Source of the DNA: Albugo candida
Taxonomy: Eukaryota > Oomycota > Peronosporomycetes > Albuginales > Albuginaceae
Reading direction: 5' to 3'
DNA length: 64,000 nt
NCBI GenBank assembly: GCA_905220665.1
Contig: CAJNAR010000001.1
Coordinates: forward strand, 434,001-498,000
Positions 19,250 through 30,011 of this stretch are shown here, in pieces (the stretch's first letter is position 1; the number at the start of each line of letters is the position of its first letter). Position numbers and translations under genes: made by a program. Under the pieces are notes generated by a model that saw only the letters and a list, made by a program, of their open reading frames with translations, did not search any database and had not been told where the DNA came from.

Positions 19250-21118
19250 TCAGTCTTCTAAGTGAAGAAAGTCTAAAATGGCAGCCATTTTGTACTTGTA
19301 CTCCAAATGTCCTTTGATGATGGATGACAGATCAACATTCTCGATATATTTAGCTTCAAGCGGGGCAATGCCTGCGCATGTGAATGCCCATCCTTGGTAC
19401 CGATACATCAGAGCAAGCATCCAATCATTTTTTGAGAATCCGTTGATGATCCTTCCTGCTACAACGCTTCGAATAGATTCCCACTCTTCCACAGACGCTG
19501 GTACGGGAGTGCCAAGAAAAACTGCATTTTCGATTATTCCGAGACAATTCGCTTCAGTATGTGACCCATCAACGCTATTTCCGCTCGCTTTTGCATTGAT
19601 ATCGACCAATTCCTTCAAACACGAGAAGATCAAGCGAGCTCCCATCCCATAGCCAATCAATGTCACCGGTCGAAGTCCTTGCTCCCGTTGACACAACGCT
19701 TTGGCCAATATTTTACCTCCTTGATCTGCAGCGTTCATTATAAGTGTCCAGATGTTATCAATCATATCAAAGGCTCGAAACACTGCTCTGGGTATTGTCA
19801 CAGCAGCAAATAGCGCTGCTAGTGTCGTGTGTTTGATGAGCTCGTAGTCGATGAACGAAAGTAATTTATCTTTCGTGATCGATCGCATCGCCATTCCAAA
19901 CTCTAACAATAGTTTCTCTTCCCATATCAAGCAGTATTGATCGGCCTGTTTGAAGCGATCTTTCCAGCACCATCCTCTCAAAAGTGAAGCCTGCTCCTTC
20001 GAAGGTGTGATTTCTTCGTGCACTAATTCCAAAGTCGATGCTGTTGCTTCGTCGCACATTGAGCAGCGACTATTGTCAGCTGAATTTGGTTCTCCATCAA
20101 TCGATTGACAATGCATTTTTCGCAATTTTGTAATGAATTCCATCTCTCGTCCTCGATAAAGCTCCAGAATTGTGTCTACGGCATCTTCTTTTAGATTGTG
20201 GTAATGCTGATACATCCTTAGGTACTCTATAGTATCACCCCAAGCGAGTCGAAAAGGATCTTCGACACCCTGAATATCATCTTTGTCCAGCCATCCGGTC
20301 ACACAAATGTAAACATTCATCCCATCGCCTGCAGTGATCAAATCGAAACACAGCTCTTGTACTCCCCGAGTTCGTTTATCTGTCTTGAACCCGATGACAC
20401 TAGCTCCCGTTGTACCAAAAAGGATACTAGTCGCTGTGACCCCTGCAGTTGACCCTATAGCTGTTCCAATAGCAGCGCCTGTTGTTCCAAATACAGCTAA
20501 TGAAGCCGATATCGCCGGAGCAGCAAGACCACCGGTAACAGCGAGAAGTGTTCCACCTGTCACTGCTGCAGCACCAATGGCCATATTCCTTTTCCAATTC
20601 CAAATACCTTTCTTCTGACCACCAAATTTTTTTTTCGAGATTTTCATTGCTTCGGCGTACAATTCCCGGCCTATTATGGTTTCTTCCTCCATCACCTTTG
20701 ACCACGATATCTCCATCGACGCGGCGAGGTGGCGACACATTGTTCGTGCTCTCGCATCATAGCCGATATTGAACACGATGAACCACAGGAGCTGCTCGAA
20801 TATCTTCCAGTGGAGAGCATTTCCTGTCACCAAGCTGTCTTGATTATCATCGATTTTCTCGACTAAGAGGTTTAAAAATGCTTTTGGATCAATCGGTTCT
20901 TCTGATTTAGCATCCAGGAAGGGATAATATGCTTGTGCGTCGTTTTTATCCAGCTTGAGAAAATCCTTACTCAGAATACTTAAGAAGCGCTTAGACCATT
21001 CGAGGTCAATTGAGGTATCATTAACGAGCGCTAAGCGGCATCCACAAAGCCCAAGAAACCCTATTTTCTGCGATTTCGATAATGAGAGTTGGTCTAATTG
21101 CATAGGATTCGAAATCAT
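19250..21118 (-). CDS. TMCO4/DUF726-family alpha/beta-hydrolase-fold membrane protein
   Basis: A single exon encodes 622 residues. The family core is clear. A glycine/alanine-rich membrane segment (WKRNMAIGAAAVTGGTLLAV, then GGLAAPAISASLAVFG) is followed by VYICVTGWLDKDDIQG and DPFRLAWGDTIEYLRMY, which are diagnostic of TMCO4 and yeast YFL034W. The expected nucleophile elbow is present as RPVTLIGYGMGARLIF. In relatives I know this reads G-[FY]-S-[LM]-G-A-R, so the serine is replaced by glycine here (codon at 19646-19648). The rest (SKNDWMLALMYRYQGWAFT, GHLEYKYKM) is intact, and there is no frameshift. It is either a pseudo-hydrolase or uses another nucleophile. The start at 21118 is the first ATG in frame. 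Confidence 0.87.
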   Translation of the reverse strand: MISNPMQLDQLSLSKSQKIGFLGLCGCRLALVNDTSIDLEWSKRFLSILSKDFLKLDKNDAQAYYPFLDAKSEEPIDPKAFLNLLVEKIDDNQDSLVTGNALHWKIFEQLLWFIVFNIGYDARARTMCRHLAASMEISWSKVMEEETIIGRELYAEAMKISKKKFGGQKKGIWNWKRNMAIGAAAVTGGTLLAVTGGLAAPAISASLAVFGTTGAAIGTAIGSTAGVTATSILFGTTGASVIGFKTDKRTRGVQELCFDLITAGDGMNVYICVTGWLDKDDIQGVEDPFRLAWGDTIEYLRMYQHYHNLKEDAVDTILELYRGREMEFITKLRKMHCQSIDGEPNSADNSRCSMCDEATASTLELVHEEITPSKEQASLLRGWCWKDRFKQADQYCLIWEEKLLLEFGMAMRSITKDKLLSFIDYELIKHTTLAALFAAVTIPRAVFRAFDMIDNIWTLIMNAADQGGKILAKALCQREQGLRPVTLIGYGMGARLIFSCLKELVDINAKASGNSVDGSHTEANCLGIIENAVFLGTPVPASVEEWESIRSVVAGRIINGFSKNDWMLALMYRYQGWAFTCAGIAPLEAKYIENVDLSSIIKGHLEYKYKMAAILDFLHLED

Positions 21119-21425
21119 TTGAATCGGAGAAAATGAGTTCTCCCTGTCGAATTTTTATCGGTTATTAAAAGTCAGGCGCGACCGCATTGTACAGTCGATA
21201 AGAACGTAAATGATACAACTTTATACACTTGTTGCGTTTGATAATTTATAGATCGTACACTGCATGATGCTAGCACTACACTGTATATAGCACTTGAGTA
21301 GATTAGTTGCTTCCAATTCATCGCGTACAAGCGTCTAATCTTTGAGCAATACATTGCATTTATCGATCTGTCATCATCCGGCCGTCTACTATTTGGCGAC
21401 ATTTCGATCGCGTCAGACGCTCAAA
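21119..21425. promoter_or_regulatory. Divergent intergenic region, TMCO4-like / SENP-like
   Basis: About 307 bp lie between two outward-facing start codons. It is AT-rich and has no ORF with protein character. It presumably holds both promoters. No specific element is claimed. Confidence 0.4.
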
Positions 21426-23275
21426 ATGGTGAGATAATCAATTCCTCAATTAAAGCTGCATTTGAATAACGCTTTGATGCAGGACGTTGAAGCGCTTCTT
21501 GATCGCTGGTTCTATGAAAGGAGACTAGAGGACTCGAAAAGGCACTGTACTCAACTGCTACATGTCCTACCATCCACAAATCGATGGAATACACAGCGCG
21601 ATTTCGTTGTCTCTGAACCTTTTTTGATGAATGAAGCAGCAACTTTTGATACTCTGGACGACCGAAACTATTCTAGCATTGGAGAACAATGTGTGCGTAA
21701 TTTGAGGATGATTCAAGAACTGAATGAGAAAGAGCACGGACTAGTCAAGAGAATAAAAAAAGTCTCGCCGCTTGAAGAAATTCGAAAAAAGAATCGAGAA
21801 CTCGAGCTACGAATGAATATGATTTTAGACACACATCAAATCTCAGAGAAGAGAAAGCAAAATGATAAAAATGCACACAAGCAGCTCTGTGAGCAAAATG
21901 TAAGCTCATTTACTTCAGTGGCGAGAAATGAAAGATACAGATTTACACATGAAGAAGAAATCAAGGAGCTTGAAGGTATTCGGATTATATTCTATGCCGA
22001 CAGTACACAGCGAGACTTCATTTTGTCGTGATAGAAAAACTAGCGGCGCAGCAGATTTCTCGATCGTCAAGAATTGAAAATGTATATTATGAATACTATT
22101 CCAAAAGGGAAGCAAAGGTACCATATGCTGATACATTGAATCGAGTGACAATTATTGAAGTCGATGTCGGGCTTTTTAGATTCTGATAGAGGAAGTTGCG
22201 TCAGAGTTATTACGAGATACAATCACTGACTTTCATGAGGAAATGCGATTGGCTTTATTGAAGAAAGAGCTTCGAGCAGATCATAGTATGGCTGTTGCAG
22301 ATGCGATGAAGATCGGCTCAGACAAGGATGTGATTATTTGTAAATTCAACGTCGATCTTACCCGTCAGCATTTTCGTCGCTTACTGCCAAAACAGTGGCT
22401 TAATGACGAGGTATTTTGCAATGCGGTTCTCACTGAGAAATAAGCCGACACTTCCAATGCGTCAGATCATCAATTTCTGGTTTCAATTACTACAAGAATC
22501 AAATGCAGCTCTAGCTCACAGCGGGGAGCCCGAGAAATCGTGTCACTTTTTCAACTCGTTTTTCTATACAAAGGTGTCTGAAGACGGGTACAACTATCGC
22601 AATGTTCGGCGATGGACACGTAAGGTATCGTATCTATCTTCAATCAATATCGTATGCTGACGATTCACTCCTTCAGGTCGATTTATTTGGCATGGATAAG
22701 ATCTTCGTCCCAGTGAATCTCTCTAATGTATGTGTCAGCTTGTGTCATTAATGCTGTGCTATTGGGGAAGCTTTATGTCTGTTGCTGGCGATAGACACAC
22801 TGGTGTCTTGCAGTCATTTTCATGAAAGACAAGAAAATTCAGTATTACGACTCAATGCGCGGATGCGGCTTGCGTTGTCTTGAGACACTTCGCCGGTAAA
22901 TTGCTGCTTTAGTTGTGAAGTCCTACCACTGTAGAGTCTCATACTTTCAATGCTAGATACATTTGCGATGAAATGAAAGACAAGAAGAACACAGAAATCG
23001 TAGTAGACGACTGGGAGCTTATACCGACAACAATCGACACTCCTCAACAAAAAAACGGCTTTGATTGTGGTGTTTTCACGTGCATCTTTGCCGAATATGT
23101 TGTGTCGAATCACGTATGATCACGTGTTACCAAATTTCAACATTCTGCTGATTTGTATACTTTGCAGGCTCTGGATTTTGTACAGCGAGATATGGAGTAT
23201 CATCGACAGCGGATGGCATACAACATTCTTCAAGGATCAATAGTAGTAGGATGTGACGTCATTCCCCAAAAGTAA
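21426..23275 (+). CDS. SENP/Ulp1-family SUMO protease (C48)
   Basis: Nine exons encode about 461 residues: 21426-21428, 21483-21975, 22035-22117, 22180-22410, 22466-22624, 22677-22727, 22795-22895, 22957-23113 and 23168-23275. The protease domain is complete: LLPKQWLNDE then IINFWFQLLQ, FFYTKV, DKIFVPVNLSN, catalytic His in HWCLAVIF, Asp in YYDSMRGCG, oxyanion Gln in QQKNGFDCGVF with the nucleophile Cys, and DFVQRDMEYHRQRMAYNIL at the end. The N-terminal 250 residues are charged and coiled-coil-like. Exon 1 would hold only the ATG, spliced in phase 0 to 21483; otherwise translation starts at the ATG at 21477. Ulp1/SENP enzymes mature SUMO and remove it from proteins. Confidence 0.9.
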
Positions 23276-23537
23276 AGGAATACTTGTTGATGAAAAGTAG
23301 ACTTTGGTCAAGGATACTTATCATTGCAAATTAATTGGAATTCTTACTATAAATCCATCAAACTGCCCATAAACAGTGTAATTTGATAGTCCTAGCTGTG
23401 TTATGAGACCCTTGCGAGAATGATATACTGAAACAAGTATTAAACTCGAATATAAGCTTATGAGATGAAGGCAACTAAGTGATTTATTTGAGATTCAAGC
23501 CAAAGGCAAAATCACAACATTTTCGTCTATTAAAGAT
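23276..23537. other. Convergent 3' intergenic spacer
   Basis: This 262-bp AT-rich spacer lies between the ends of the SENP-like and homeodomain genes. No coding or structured feature was seen. Confidence 0.4.
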
Positions 23538-25950
23538 TTATGCATCTTCACCATTATCCACGGAATGATTGTCTTCCGATTCATTTTCCTCGGCAGTACT
23601 TTTCCCTGTACATTCTCCTCCTTCCGGCTCAGTGCGCTCCACAGGTATCGCTTTCGTGCTATTCAATCCTTCCTTGTCTGACATCAACGCGAATGGAGGT
23701 CGTCGTAGACATCGACGCTTATTAAACCATCGACGTAATTGTGTCATACTAAAGTCGACCGTTTGCTTCTCCTCTCGCAGCGGAGGCGCATTCAGATGCG
23801 AGAGATACCCTTCCATTTCATTCTGCGTAGGTTTGTATTTTTCTTGAAACCAGCCCTCCAGTGCAACCACTTGTTTCATTGAGAATTTCATCGGGCGAAC
23901 AACTTTGCCTTTTTCTCCACGTTTCGCTGGAGGAGGTCTTGACATTGTGTTACCAGAAGCGGGAGGAGGCGGAGCCAATAAAGTTTTTTCAGTAACTTCT
24001 TTTCCAGAAGAACAAGTCGCACTTTGTCGCCGGATGAATCCCATATTTTCAAGCAACATAATTGTCGACCTCCGAAGAAGTGATGGTTTTCTGTACGTTT
24101 TTAAAACTGATTTCAGGTCCGCGACCAGATTCGTTTGAATCCGCACCTCTTGTGGAATCTCCAAGGAGCGAAGAATATCGATGACTTGCTGCACGCCATT
24201 CATGTTGATCGCGTCCTTGGGTAAGGTGAGAAGGTCACGAATTCGAGATTGCATTGCTTGTATTTCTTGCACAGTTGCAAACTTCACGGTACCGCTTTCG
24301 TCTGCATCTAGTTCTTGGATCCTTTGTCGTTTGACTCGTGTAAGTGGTAGACCCATACCAGAGAGCATGGGCTGATGATCGGATCCGGTAGATGCTCCGT
24401 AAGACGCAGCAATGTATGAATCCATCTTGTCCGCCTTTGTAAATGTTGAAACAAGCGAGTCGTACATTGAGCTCTCCATGCGAACTCGCTCGACCTCATT
24501 CACAAGTTCATTGGGATCCACGCTTTTTCGTAGTTCGTGTATGCGTTGTTCGATCCTGAAATCAACCTCTTCTTCTGCTGCAACCGCATCCCTTCCTGCT
24601 TCAATTGCAAGTCGAACATAGCTCATCCGCTCCCGATACCTTCTTCGTTTGAACCAGTCTCGAATTTGCGCCACTGTCAGCCCATTCACTTGGAATGGAT
24701 TCGCATAAGGGTGGTAATTGAGTATAGTTCGCATCAACGTCAACTCATCGGATAACGGTCTTGGGTACAAATGATACCAATCTTCCATTTTCTTTAGTTG
24801 TAACGATGAATACATACGCGATACAGGTGCTTTCGAGCTTCGTGCTCGTTCTTGCGCAATGGTTTTGGCAGCGGCATTGGTAGTCATTGAATGTATCGCA
24901 TTGTTCATTGATTCCAACGCGGTCTCCTCCAATCGAACTTTTGCAATCAGGCTGGCTTCACCCTGTAAACTAGCACTTTGAACCATTTCAGTTAATTCTC
25001 GCAGACGCTCCATCGACGCTTCAATTCGTAGCAGCACTCGATCCGTCTGTTCTTCCATAAATTCGTGCACTTTACCCTTACTTTCATCTTCCACCGGTTT
25101 CCGCTTGGATTTTACTTCGCTTCCTTTCAATTCTGTTTCCGCGGGATGCTTGGGTGCATTTCGATTACTTAAAATCAGACTAAGTGCATGTTCACACTCA
25201 CAATTGGATTCTTGGGTGTTTTTGCGTGTGGTAGTGCTCTTGCGAGCGCGATCCCTTGCGTCCGAGAGACTTTTAATCTCCAATAAAACGTTATCAAAAC
25301 CATTGATCAACTACAGACGCAACTATAAAGCCTCTTGTCACTCGCGCAACATCATACTGATATTTACCTGAGACGTTTTCGAAAGTATTGCTTTGTTGTA
25401 TTGTTTTCCAGCGTCAATGCTCGCGCCAATCACTTTATTGACCTACGCACAAAATGAGTACAAGTACTCCTTTGAGAAAGGTAGACAATGCGCATCGTAC
25501 CATCTCCACCGCCGGTTCAAAGTCAAAACATTCCCATGATTTTTGCTCGAGATCATCTTCCGAGCATTCGTAGTCACTGATTGGATTAATGACATGCACA
25601 TCCTTGCTTGATGGATCAAAAAATACATTTTCTGAGTGTGTGGCTTCTATCATTGCAGAATGAGCTCGTTTTTTGTGATCGATCAAACAGTGCGATGGTT
25701 CTTCTTTGATAACGTGCGTCTCTTCCTTTTCGTTCGGGTGGCCATTTATGAAATGTGCGTTCGTATTACTACTTATTTCTGGGCTCGGAGTGTTAATAAA
25801 ATGCGCATTGCTGAGCGAATTTATAGTGTTTGATGCGGTGAGTGAGGTTATACTTTGCGGTAAAACCATTCCCGGCTCACGTTTTATTTTCTCTGAAGCA
25901 ACGCGAGCGTCCTCACAGATAAAATTCATCTTCATCGCTGCAGAGCTCAT
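23538..25950 (-). CDS. Homeodomain - TFIIS-N-like - homeodomain protein
   Basis: Three exons (25501-25950, 25368-25442, 23538-25310) give about 765 residues. Both joins are phase 0. The ORF at 25310 actually begins with TTG, so the short ORF alone is not the gene. Homeodomain-like region 1, residues about 339-403, has LKKMEDWYHLYPRPLSDEL and ends AQIRDWFKRRRYRER. Region 2, about 646-710, has KFSMKQVVALEGWFQEKYKP and ends TQLRRWFNKRRCLRR. Both keep the helix-3 W-F-x-x-[KR]-R core. Between them, about 530-600, VQQVIDILRSLEIPQEVRI and LKTYRKPSLLRRS look like a TFIIS N-terminal (LEDGF-type) domain. Exon 1 holds two sumoylation-like motifs, IKREP (22-26) and IKEEP (81-85), and a duplicated NAHFIN. 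A nuclear transcription role is likely. Confidence 0.8.
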
Positions 25951-26242
25951 AATGAACGCTCAATAAAGTGCGTGTTTGCTACAGTTGAATTGGTAGCACA
26001 CACAATTTGTATTGTGAGTCGTTTAGTCGTTCTACTGGTTTTCTTTCTACCTCCCCTTAGTTCTTGCTAAAATTTGCTCTTAGTTTTTAGGTAGCAGATA
26101 TTGTTTTTTATTGAGGGGATGATAAAGACCGAGAAACACACCTTCTTCATCCATCAGTAATAAAATCTTTACAATAAGCGTATACCACCCCTTCCCCTGA
26201 GGTTGCACGAAGGTCGCACAGAGCGATTCTGGACAGCCAGAA
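25951..26242. promoter_or_regulatory. Divergent intergenic region, homeodomain gene / CIAO1
   Basis: These 292 bp lie between outward-facing start codons, so both promoters must be here. No specific element or RNA gene is supported. Confidence 0.4.
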
Positions 26243-27445
26243 ATGCTGACAGAAAACTGTGTTTTAAAAGGCCATTCGGATCGAATTTGGCACATTTCGT
26301 GGCGAAAAGATGGAAATGCAATTGCTTCATGTAGTGGAGATCGAACGATTCGAATATGGAAACCACTGATGGATATGAATCTTCAGAAAATGACATGGCA
26401 ATGTGTCGCTATTTTGGAAGACGCTCAAAATCGAACAATTCGTGCATGTGAATGGTACGACCTATTTTTGATGTTTTCAGAATGTGATATATGATGAATT
26501 TTGATGTGAGTGAAGGTCTAATGATGGAAAGTATATCGCGACCGTAAGTTTTGATGCAACAGCAGTCATTTGGGAGGACCAAAATGGATCGTTTGATGTG
26601 ATTGCTTCTCTTGAAGGTCATGAAAGTGAGATCAAAAGTGTTGCTTGGAGTCCATCAGGGTCGTACCTTGCAACTTGTAGTCGAGACAAAAGTGTATGGA
26701 TTTGGGATGCTGATCCAGAAACAGATTTTGAGTGTATTTCAGTACTGCATGGACACACGCAAGACGTCAAGTCTGTAAAATGGCATCCAACTTCCGACAT
26801 TCTCTTTTCTGCAAGTTATGATGACACGATACGTGTGTGGGATGAAAATGAAGATGATTGGTACTGCAAACAGACGCTACAGGGTACGGATATTTGTGAT
26901 AGTCATCCAGAACATCGCTGACCGCTCTATGTACAAAAGGACATGAATCGACTGTGTGGGGGATCACCTTGAATGCTAAAGGAGATTTATTAGCCAGTTG
27001 TTCTGATGACAATACCATTATAATCTGGAGATTCTGTGAAACCTCTCAAGATGTCCAAAATGACGGCGAGTGAGTTGCCGTATCTGCTTCGTTAACCGCG
27101 TCTGAGCAAATCTCTTGATCGTACAGGCCTATGCTTTGGAAAATGGATCGTACACTTTCTGGCTTCCACACACGCACTATTTACAGTATTGATTGGGAGC
27201 CATCGCATAATTATATCGTCACAGGTGCAGGAGACGATAGCATTCGGATATTCCATTGGTCATCCTTGGGTGACACGAGCACTCGCTCGCAATGTGATTC
27301 AATTTACGTGCAAAAAAGCGCACATGGAGGTGATGTGAACTGTGTACGCTGGAGTCCCGTGAGAGATCCCGCAGGAAATCTGCTGTTAGCTTCCGCCGGC
27401 GACGACGACGCCCTCCGAGTTTGGAACGCACATATTGATATATAG
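26243..27445 (+). CDS. CIAO1: CIAO1-type WD40 iron-sulfur assembly protein
   Basis: Four exons encode about 342 residues: 26243-26454, 26516-26883, 26940-27069 and 27127-27445. That is close to the human length (339). Seven WD repeats can be followed, with typical W-D or W-x endings: [103 protein letters not shown] and [14 protein letters not shown]1/Cia1 is the scaffold of the cytosolic iron-sulfur targeting complex (with CIAO2B and MMS19), which loads nuclear and cytosolic Fe-S enzymes. The blade order and the SRDKSVW motif are those of CIAO1 rather than generic WD40 proteins. The next gene begins only 44 bp after the stop. Confidence 0.9.
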
Positions 27446-27489
27446 CGGTTATATCACCGTTAATAGAAACGATAACTGCAAAATTCGAA

Positions 27490-28822
27490 ATGAGCGAAAG
27501 TGAGCTTCCGACAGAATTATGTAATGAATTTCGTTGGGCTTTATTTTCCAATGATAAGAACACTTCCGACTGTCACGAATGGAACAAAGAGACAGATGTC
27601 GATCTCCTGGATCAGGTTACTAGTTTGAATGCAAGTGGAGATAGATTCCCATTGGGTATCGACTGTAAGAAAGCATTTACGACTGTCCGTATCTTGTCAC
27701 TGCTTCATGCCACATTTGCATAACTAGGGATAGAAATATCTAAGCGTACAGGCCAATCTCCTGCTGAGTGCGTTAAGCGCTACGCTCTTCTACACGACAA
27801 ATTTACACACTCAATCTCTCATCAGGAGGAGCCACAATCGGACAGCGCCCTTGTGCGTGAGAGCGAACACGAAGCTCACTCAATTGAAGCGCGTTCCAGC
27901 GCCAATTCGTCTCCTCGGTCAAGCGCTCATAGCTTTCATTCAGCCAAAGCGAGTGAGATACAAACTCGAGAAGATTCTCAGTCGAGAATGAACGTCGCCA
28001 ATTCGATCGCTTCGCCTCGATATGTGCGATCAATTGACCGTTTTGAAGAGCTAGCAGTAGGATCTCCTCTTTCGCCTCCGTTCGCAGTGCGTCGTCGCGG
28101 AGGTAAATTGATACATTACTGATATACACCTCAGACTATTTACAGATTTTTTTTAGAGGACGATCCGAATCAAAGTAGAGAATCGGTCGACGCGGAAAGA
28201 TCACTTCCAGAACTTCAACTACCGCCGTATCTTGTTCGTCAAGCGCGTTGGGGGTCGTCTATCGAGATATTAGAGCAAAAAGCCCAGACTGATACTTCTC
28301 TGGAGCCACGACACACCTTGGTGCGTATCTTACAGAAAAGATTGATGGAGATTGATATATGCAGGCAGGTGAGCGTATCCTGGAGCATGCATTCAAGGAC
28401 TCTCCATCCGGTAAAGAGTCAACCCGCAGCAAGAGTGAGGAAATCCTACTAAACGTGTCAAAGAGAAGCGATTGCAACCAGTTAATCGCCGAGTTCAGGC
28501 AAGTCAACGCGACGATGTTGCATGTCGAGACATCACTTGGACGGGAGGATCCGTTTGCAGGTGATTAAGCTTTGGTATCTGCACCATCTTGCAATATATG
28601 ACAGTATCTGCAGGCTCGGTGACCCAATCAGCGCTAGAAGAAGCATTTCTTGACTTAGCTGGATCGCGTTTAGATGCGTCAAGGTATCGATCACATCAAT
28701 ATTCAATCTTATCAATCTGATAGCTTTGTAATTTCAGCGCATTGCTCGGTAGCACCTTTACTTTGCCTTCTACCATTCAAAATCGCTCGCAAAGCGCTCA
28801 AAACGATGGATTAGAGAAATGA
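27490..28822 (+). CDS. SANT/Myb-like domain protein, otherwise uncharacterised
   Basis: Six exons encode about 351 residues: 27490-27655, 27728-28102, 28157-28320, 28365-28560, 28614-28683 and 28738-28822. The N-terminus, across the first splice, has a Myb/SANT-like helix set: HEWNKETDVDLLDQVTSL, then GDRFPLGIEISKRTGQSP and AECVKRYALLHDKF. The rest is Ser-rich and probably disordered, with a basic RRRG stretch, a central LPELQLPPYLVRQARWG motif and a short helical C-terminus. A nuclear role is plausible, but SANT folds also occur in J-proteins, and I see no J domain here. The third intron has two possible acceptors four bases apart (gcag|gcag). The gene follows CIAO1 on the same strand after 44 bp. 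Confidence 0.7.
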
Positions 28823-28876
28823 TAGAGAAACATACAATAATAAAAAATGTTTTTCATACAATGCACTTGTATTCGA

Positions 28877-29893
28877 TTACTTTTTCTGTACCAAATTTCG
28901 CGAAGGTAACTGCATGATTTTCTCTCTCTTTCTTTGATCTGCTTCCTTGAATTTCGCATATCCGTACAAAATGCCTCCAATCATACCAAAAGTGACGTAG
29001 ATAGCAGTATCCGATCGGAGCGTCTCGCCTAATAGAAGCACGCCGATAAAAGTGGTTGGAATCTTGTTGAGGCCTCCCACGGTCGCATATGTTGTCGCAG
29101 ATGTGACTGAGACGCACCAAAACGATGCGAGGTTCAATCCGACACCCAAGACACCGCTCAGTAACAACAAGTAATCGAACCTCAGGTCCTTAAGCAGCGG
29201 ATTACTCCAAAGAGTAAATGCTTCTCCATTGAAAATCATTGGCGGTAACAACAATGGAATCGAGATCAAGTTATTATAGAAAGCCATTCCGAATTTCGAT
29301 ATTCTCAAATTGGATTTTGAAGTCACAAATCGCATATACAAAACGTAACTCGCTGTACAGATGCAATTGATCATCATCCAGCAGTATCCCAATATCGAGC
29401 TCTCCGACGTACGACCACCAATATCGCTGTAACAAGACATGATTGCTCCGGCCAGCATAACTGCTAAACTTGCGATCACCATCCACCCAACCTTTTCCCC
29501 AAATAACTGCCACTCACCAGAAACAATGATGATATTGGTGACATTCTTAAATACGGTCACGATATGGATCGGTAATCCAGCAGTTGCTTGCGTCGAAGTG
29601 TATAGCATTGCAACAAAGAAGAAGCTTACTGGTGCCCATTTCTTCGCTATTGTACGGTCAAACGGATCATACTGAATCCAACTACGATACTTTGCGATTT
29701 CCAAGACTGCAACTGCGACCGCGGCTTGCACTGCGACAATGAAAAAAGCCTCTTTGAATCCGTAATACTGACGTCCTACCAAGTACCGATTTGTGAGTAC
29801 CATGACGTTCGACATCAGGCTGTAGACAATACATGATAGAATAGATACATATAAAGATCCATCCACGATCTTATCGCTACTCTTTCCGCTCAT
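28877..29893 (-). CDS. GDP-mannose-type nucleotide-sugar transporter
   Basis: A single exon encodes 338 residues with about ten membrane helices, the layout of the NST/TPT drug/metabolite superfamily. Two features point to the GDP-mannose group (yeast Vrg4, plant GONST1): FYNNLISIPLLLPP, and the binding-loop motif VGGLNKIPTTF where Vrg4 has G-A-L-N-K. The C-terminus ends in Lys-Lys, a possible COPI-type retrieval signal. These antiporters import GDP-mannose into the Golgi in exchange for GMP. The Ala-to-Gly change in the motif is conservative, but substrate specificity should be treated as likely rather than certain. The gene is convergent with the SANT gene, with 54 bp between stops. Confidence 0.82.
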   Translation of the reverse strand: MSGKSSDKIVDGSLYVSILSCIVYSLMSNVMVLTNRYLVGRQYYGFKEAFFIVAVQAAVAVAVLEIAKYRSWIQYDPFDRTIAKKWAPVSFFFVAMLYTSTQATAGLPIHIVTVFKNVTNIIIVSGEWQLFGEKVGWMVIASLAVMLAGAIMSCYSDIGGRTSESSILGYCWMMINCICTASYVLYMRFVTSKSNLRISKFGMAFYNNLISIPLLLPPMIFNGEAFTLWSNPLLKDLRFDYLLLLSGVLGVGLNLASFWCVSVTSATTYATVGGLNKIPTTFIGVLLLGETLRSDTAIYVTFGMIGGILYGYAKFKEADQRKREKIMQLPSRNLVQKK

Positions 29894-30011
29894 TGCGTCG
29901 CGGTATCTGCCAAAGGACTCGAATGATAATACTTTCTATATATCCAGCATCAGTAGTCCTGTGCCGGTGTGTTACCGGTAAATAGGTGCTATATCATGAG
30001 GCTGACGCAGT

